Shown: positions 16,606 through 20,796 of the stretch, piece after piece | Layout of the letters: each line of letters begins with the position of its first letter | Position numbering within the stretch: position 1 is the first letter of the stretch | Source of the DNA: Mesostigma viride | Taxonomy: Eukaryota > Streptophyta > Mesostigmatophyceae > Mesostigmatales > Mesostigmataceae | Assembly: GCA_009746045.1 (NCBI GenBank) | Contig: RPFO01000942.1 | Coordinates: forward strand, 1 to 20,796 | Direction: 5' to 3' | DNA length: 20,796 nt | Notes under the pieces: model-generated | The model's input: the letters and a program-made list of their open reading frames with translations, nothing else | Told to the model about the DNA's origin: nothing | Database searches by the model: none | Program-made: the position numbers and the translations under genes

Positions 16606-17807
16606 TGGAATTCCGCCAGGTGCGCGGAATTTATTGGGACAAGCGGCCATCATCCGCAACTTCGCCGAGTCTGCGCTCTGAAAAACAAGAACAGCACAAG
16701 GGTTTGGCACAGGTAATGGGGCAATTGGAGGATGCATTTGGATTCTGCAGCCTGTAATAAGTCAGTGTGGCAGGCCTCCAAGGAGGAATCAGTCAAAGAA
16801 TTCCCTGAATTGTTCAATCCTGCTTTCCCTGGATTTTTCACATGCATTGAGAGAGTTGTTTTATCCGTTTTCTGCCGCGTTTCCTCCTTGTGCATGGTGT
16901 CTCATGCTGATTCTTTTCCCAGATGTCACCAGAGCTCCATACTCCTGAGGAAATTCATCAGCAGCAACCAGTGGGGGGGCAGTCCCTCCTGAACTCTGTG
17001 GATTGGAGCTTCCTGCTCTCCTCTTCTCCGCTGGACTCATCCCCCAGCTGGGGTGGCACCCAGGAGGATTGGGAGAATTTCACACCTCCCTTCATCCTGC
17101 AGTGGCTGGAAAGATACAAGCAGTCCGAGCAGGCCCGGCGTAAAGAGCCCGATACGCCCGGGAGCGCGGCCGAAAGCGAGCAACTGCGGCGAGAATTGGA
17201 GCAGGAGCTGATTTACCTTTTGTCAGAGCCAGAAGATTTCTTCTCTACAGAGACAGATGGGCAATGTGCAGGCAGTTTTTGATGAGACCAACCAGCTGAG
17301 TGGGGAGGACCAGCAGCTGCTGTGGGAATACTTGCTGGATGGGAGCATCGACATTTCCGACGCCTGCACGGCGAAGTTTGACAAATTTAAGACCATGCTG
17401 GATACAGAGTCCCCCACAGAGCCCTCTGTCATCCTCAGGAGGTACCACACCCTGTCCAGATACCTGATGGCAGAGGGGCTGTCTCCCCACCACCGCCAGG
17501 ATATGTTAAAGGCCAGGGCCAGGGTGGCAAAACGCGTGCCGTCTTCCTTGGGGGTTGACATGGACAAGTTGTTTTTGCTGGAGGACGAGAAGGTGGTGAA
17601 GGCGTCACCCTCGACAGGGAGCAGCGATTAGGCAGGGAGGCCGAGAAGGCCGCGGTGGCCTTTCGTGCCCAGAGGGCGCGAGAGTACGAGGAGAGGAAGA
17701 AGAGAGAGAAGGAGGCCGCCAAGAAGGCGGATAGGGAGGAGAGGGAGGCCAAGAGGCTCAAGAAACTGAACACCCACGATATCAGAAAGTTTTTTGACCG
17801 TACTTGA
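16464..17807 (+). CDS. Unrecognised protein with C-terminal PIP-box-like motif (spliced, two frame breaks)
   Basis: Proposed exon 1 16464-16520 (MADTHKDFGQMSVEKCQIF), intron 16521-16922 (GTGAGT to TTTTCCCAG, phase 0), then exon 2 from 16923. Exon 2 reads MSPELHTPEEIHQQQP to about 17250, then one frame forward (from about 17257, NVQAVFDETNQLSGEDQQLL) to about 17605, then one back to the stop at 17807. One extra G near 17260 and one missing base near 17605 would reconcile it. The middle is helical (VILRRYHTLSRYLMAEGLSP). The tail is a basic/acidic single helix (about 17640-17770) ending LNTHDIRKFFDRT. DIRKFF matches the PCNA-binding box known at the start of RFC1, with Thr for the usual Gln. 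A role at the replication clamp is inferred from that alone. An ATTAAA lies at 17871. If the intron is wrong, 16923 is the start. Confidence 0.5.
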
Positions 17808-17881
17808 TGGTTTTGTGGAATCGTATTGATTTTGATGTGGCGACTCAGTTTAAAAAATTTCGTACTTATAATTAAAAATTT

Positions 17882-18079
17882 AATCCATTTCTGGCCTTGC
17901 CTTGCTTTGCATGCATCACCACAAAACATCAAATTTATTACAATATGTGTGCTAGCTCTATACGGTGGAATAACACAGACATGTCTACCAGATGGCAACA
18001 CGGCCATCTGTATGCTAGGGTGAGCACACTATGTGAATGTGCAGGGCCAGCCCACAGCAGCTGTGCCCCTGCTCTACCC
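17882..18079 (-). repeat. B2 split direct repeat of element 2
   Basis: 198 bp that match 18310-18507 at a constant 428-base offset with no difference seen. It contains a perfect 8-bp hairpin, CAGATGGC-AACACG-GCCATCTG, at 17989-18010. Its outer edge at 17882 marks the 3' end of the element. Confidence 0.93.
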
Positions 18080-18309
18080 CTTTTGCCAGGGTGGGTGGGT
18101 GGGAGGCAAAAGAAACAACCTGCTTCCCTAGAATGGAAGCCCACCCTTTATAGCAACCACCTCTCCAGCCAACCCCTACCTGGGTGGCTGGGGTACGGGT
18201 GCCAGCACAAAAAATATTTTTTCTAAAATTATTTTTTCCTTTGGTGCTATACGGCGTTGCATTCTCCGCTCAGCAGGTTAGTCATAGATAAAATGAGCAT
18301 AGCTCACCA
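18080..18309 (-). repeat. Predicted A2 repeat of element 2
   Basis: The 230 bases between the two B copies. In PAT-type elements this segment equals the far 5' terminal repeat (A1). That end is outside the window, so the assignment rests on the architecture. Confidence 0.6.
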
Positions 18310-18507
18310 AATCCATTTCTGGCCTTGCCTTGCTTTGCATGCATCACCACAAAACATCAAATTTATTACAATATGTGTGCTAGCTCTATACGGTGGAATA
18401 ACACAGACATGTCTACCAGATGGCAACACGGCCATCTGTATGCTAGGGTGAGCACACTATGTGAATGTGCAGGGCCAGCCCACAGCAGCTGTGCCCCTGC
18501 TCTACCC
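18310..18507 (-). repeat. B1 split direct repeat of element 2
   Basis: The inner copy of the 198-bp B repeat, including the same hairpin at 18417-18438. It lies about 200 bases after the recombinase stop. Confidence 0.93.
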
Positions 18508-18704
18508 ACATCTCCTTACATGGCTAACAGCCGAAAAATACGTAGGACATGCAAAAAAGAAAACTTAAAACTACCTAGCTATGGGGGTACTTTGTCCCAA
18601 CCCAGGTTCACCCTCGGGTTAGTTAAACCATTTCCCCCCTGACCTCCCACACAAGGGTGAGGTCAGTTGATAGCTAAAAGACGAGAGATAAAAACAGGAG
18701 GACG

Positions 18705-19760
18705 TCAAAACACGACGCCACCGAAGTGGCGCCGGAACGCCGCTGGGTCAAAACCCAGGGCCTGAGCCCAGAGGGCGGGTGGGATGTCGCGCCCCAGGAG
18801 GCTGCGGTGGAGGCCAATGTAGCGCGTGACCGAGAGGGCCGAAGCCCACCGGCCGCGCAGCTGGATGGCCTCCGGCGACTCGCCAGCGATGGCGTCGTGC
18901 GTCGCCCCCCCATGCCGGAGGCTGTGAAAAGAAAACATCCCTGGGATGCCCATGCGGGCCTGCACAGCCTCCCACTGCTGCCTAGCCTGGCTGTACGTTA
19001 AGCCCCGAAAGAGGAGTGCCTCCGGGGGCTGGCCAGCCGTCAGACGTCGCAGGAGCCACAAAGAAAGTGGATCCCGGACGAGGACGTGCTGGGCCGCCCC
19101 CTGCGCAGTTTTGGGGTTGCGCAGCACAAGGGCACCGACCATGGGCCCTGGCTCGAGAAGGGGGTGGCCGGGATGAGCCACATCCCGAACCCGCAGCCCT
19201 AGCGCCTCGCTAATGCGTAAATACTGCTGGAAAGCAATAATAATCAACGCACTCAAGTGCACCTGTCGACGTGAAACTAGCAACAGGGCAGTGAAATAGC
19301 AAAGGCGCCAGGGCATAGGCGGAGGGCTGACAGCCGGAACAAGCCGCTGCCAACCTGCTAGCAGGCGGTCCGCCAGTACCCAATTCCGAACAATGTCGGG
19401 GTAGTACAGGTGGAGACAGGCCTTGGCATGCTGGCATAAGGTACGCCCCCGCCCGCCCCTGGCATGGTAGACAGCAGAAATCCACTCACAGAAAATGGCT
19501 TCCGCGTCAGCTGGGTCGACAGGGCCAGGTGGCGCCCACGCCACGTAGACAGCCGCCGCACGCCGGTACGCTGGCAAGGTAGACACAGGGTTGACTGTGC
19601 CTTCCAAAAGTGCCAAGTCCCGAGGGCGTCGCGCCACCTCAGGCCCAGGGTTGGGATGCACGTCACCACACCGGGTCAGGTCAGGAATCCAAGCGCCATG
19701 CCGACTGGCCTTGTCAGTTGGGTTGTGGTCGGTAGCCACCCAGACCCAGTGGCTCTGCAT
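18705..19760 (-). CDS. Tyrosine recombinase (with RNase H tail and 2A-like motif), element 2
   Basis: A 351-residue open frame. Residues 1-25 are the end of RNase H (HWVWVATDHNPTDKASRHG, last catalytic Asp). Then comes CGDVHPNPGP (19641-19670), a 2A-like motif, and the recombinase: an SAM-like N-terminal domain (PVSTLPAYRRAAAVYVAWAP) and a catalytic domain with FQQYLRISEAL (Arg), NPKTAQGAAQHV (Lys), HSLRHGGATHD (His, Arg), IQLRGRW (Trp) and VTRYIGLHRSL (Tyr nucleophile). Its role is insertion of the circular cDNA by strand exchange, without target duplication. All catalytic residues are present, unlike the broken RT upstream. Met 19760 is only an internal Met; the natural product is the larger pol, or the part released at the 2A-like site. 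Confidence 0.93.
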   Translation of the reverse strand: MQSHWVWVATDHNPTDKASRHGAWIPDLTRCGDVHPNPGPEVARRPRDLALLEGTVNPVSTLPAYRRAAAVYVAWAPPGPVDPADAEAIFCEWISAVYHARGGRGRTLCQHAKACLHLYYPDIVRNWVLADRLLAGWQRLVPAVSPPPMPWRLCYFTALLLVSRRQVHLSALIIIAFQQYLRISEALGLRVRDVAHPGHPLLEPGPMVGALVLRNPKTAQGAAQHVLVRDPLSLWLLRRLTAGQPPEALLFRGLTYSQARQQWEAVQARMGIPGMFSFHSLRHGGATHDAIAGESPEAIQLRGRWASALSVTRYIGLHRSLLGRDIPPALWAQALGFDPAAFRRHFGGVVF

Positions 19761-20796
19761 GTCGCCAGCCAGTGACAGAGCGCAGTAGCGCCGAACCAGC
19801 TGGTTGAGGCGGTAGGAAGCGACCGCCCTCTGACAAACGCCCCCACCACAGCACTGGAGTCTACGAGCCGGACGACTCGCTTACCTCGACACGCCTTGGT
19901 CCGGCACGACCACTCGACCCCCTGCGTCGCGGCAATCGCCTCCTTGACGTTGATGTGGTTAGGCTGCCCCCGCCACCTTTAGGACAGTGCCGTACGCCAG
20001 TGGCCACCTTCCAGCAGGCTGTAGTCCCCTCCTCCCTGCGCTCCAGGTCCCAGTCCTCCCCAGACGTTAAGGCTGTCGTCCGCCAGCCCCGCGCTTCGCG
20101 CCGCGGGTCGCCAGCCGGGCACAATCGGCCCCAGGCAGGTCCCTGTAGACCACCCCACCCCCGGAACTGCTCGCATCACTTGCGACGACCCGGTCAGAAA
20201 GGGGCCGGGCCCTGGCCGCCCTCAAAAAGGGGGCCAGGTCGATCGCCGCCTGAAGCTCCTGGCGGGCCCCCGCAGGGAGGCGCCAGCGGCGCCCAGGCAG
20301 GGAGGCATTCATTGCTGCTAGCAGCCGGTACGTCTCAGACCACACCGAAAGCATGGGGCGGCACAGCAGATGCATCCACACCCACTTCCCAAGCACAGAA
20401 CTAAGTTCGCGTAGTATGTAAACCCGCGATCTAAGATTCTATGAGTAGCCGCGATAACTGCCACCACACGCTCAGGAACAGGCACCACGTCACCATCTCT
20501 TTGGTGAATGACACCCACCGCCTGCACACCAGTCTGCTCTGCTGTCGCCCGTACCACCTTGTCAGACTTCTGCACCAGCCCAACAGCGGCGTAGGCAGCC
20601 TGAACACGATCTAGCTGCTGATTCACCCCATCCACCGACGCACAGGGGTGAAATGGAGGTCATCGATCGTCACAGCATGCATACCTTCCAGATCCTGCCG
20701 AGATTCGAAGCACGGCGAGGGCGCCAAGGGCGCAGCAGGGTCCTCCTCCAGCGTCAGCCGGACGGTCTCCCCCGCCTCGTTGGCCTCCGCCACCAG
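19761..20796 (-). pseudogene. RT/RNase H part of pol, element 2, decayed and incomplete
   Basis: Homology to element 1 is spread over several minus-strand frames. AVTIDDLHFTP, the RT catalytic Asp pair, is near 20675-20655. QQLDRVQAAYAAVGLVQKSD is at 20621-20560. The thumb/connection part WVWMHLLCRPMLSVW is near 20385-20340. RVVASDASSSGGGVVY, the first RNase H Asp, is near 20195-20150. HINVKEAIAATQGVEWSC (Glu) and RVVRLVDSSAVVG (Asp) are near 19955-19830. At least four frame changes separate these blocks, so no working RT can come from this copy as it stands. The RT N-terminus and any gag lie beyond the window. Confidence 0.85.

Larger units (their letters stand above)
17882..20796 (-). mobile_element. 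DIRS/PAT-like retrotransposon (element 2), truncated by the window end
   Basis: Reading on the minus strand: RT remnant, RNase H remnant, 2A-like motif, intact recombinase, then split direct repeats B1 (18507-18310), A2 (18309-18080) and B2 (18079-17882). This B-A-B tail is the mark of PAT/Ngaro/kangaroo elements. The 5' end with A1 lies beyond 20796. It belongs to the same lineage as element 1: it shares FQQYLR.SEAL, RHGGAT, VHPNPGP and the SYRLN...CAL stretch. It faces element 1 across the gene block. Confidence 0.9.

Noticed and set aside
17882-18507. LTRs of an LTR retrotransposon
   Set aside because: Both copies lie on the same side of the recombinase gene, 230 bases apart, and there is no integrase; the layout is that of split direct repeats.

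Overview
The window looks like nuclear DNA of a eukaryote, or DNA integrated into one. It carries two tyrosine-recombinase retrotransposons of the DIRS/PAT class, GT-AG introns that keep a reading frame across junctions, AATAAA signals, a microsatellite and several tandem repeats. There are no bacterial operons or RNA genes that I can see. The DNA is GC-rich and CpG is not obviously depleted. The host cannot be named from the sequence. An alga or other protist is a reasonable guess because PAT/kangaroo-type elements and endogenous giant-virus segments occur together there, but this is inference.

Layout. (1) 105-5135, plus strand: a DIRS/PAT-like element with 188-bp direct repeats, a gag-like ORF, and a pol of reverse transcriptase (RT), RNase H and tyrosine recombinase (YR). 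The pol is broken once at a run of ten Cs. (2) 5439-8489: a frame-broken coiled-coil protein gene (minus), a GC-rich regulatory-looking gap with an inverted repeat and short iterated motifs, a small Cys-rich protein (plus), and an unrecognised minus-strand gene. (3) 8583-9580: mostly non-coding, with a possible transposase scrap. (4) 9581-11085: a SET-domain protein that I reconstruct as four exons with three GT-AG introns in matching phase. (5) 11210-13190: a small basic ORF, a CxHC zinc-knuckle/helical protein with a C-run frameshift, an HNH-type zinc protein and a staphylococcal-nuclease-like protein. (6) 13197-13385: an AT-rich foreign-looking scrap. (7) 13462-14871, minus: a second long coiled-coil protein, followed by a ~121-bp tandem array (about 14890-15640). 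(8) 15970-16605: a ~275-bp duplicated block. It leads into 16464-17807, an unrecognised helical protein whose C-terminus carries a PCNA-binding-like sequence (DIRKFF). (9) 17882-20796, minus: a second DIRS/PAT-like element, with diagnostic B2-A2-B1 split repeats at its 3' end, an intact recombinase and a decayed RT/RNase H. It runs off the window.

Reading as a whole: a block of genes with a large-DNA-virus flavour (SET, HNH, SNase-like, CxHC knuckle, coiled-coil proteins with possible KilA-N/MSV199-like heads, PIP-box protein) lies between two retroelements of the same lineage in opposite orientation. The virus-like assignment rests on gene content, not on a hallmark gene: no capsid, polymerase or packaging ATPase is present. 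Many single-base frame breaks suggest either decay or homopolymer errors in the assembly.
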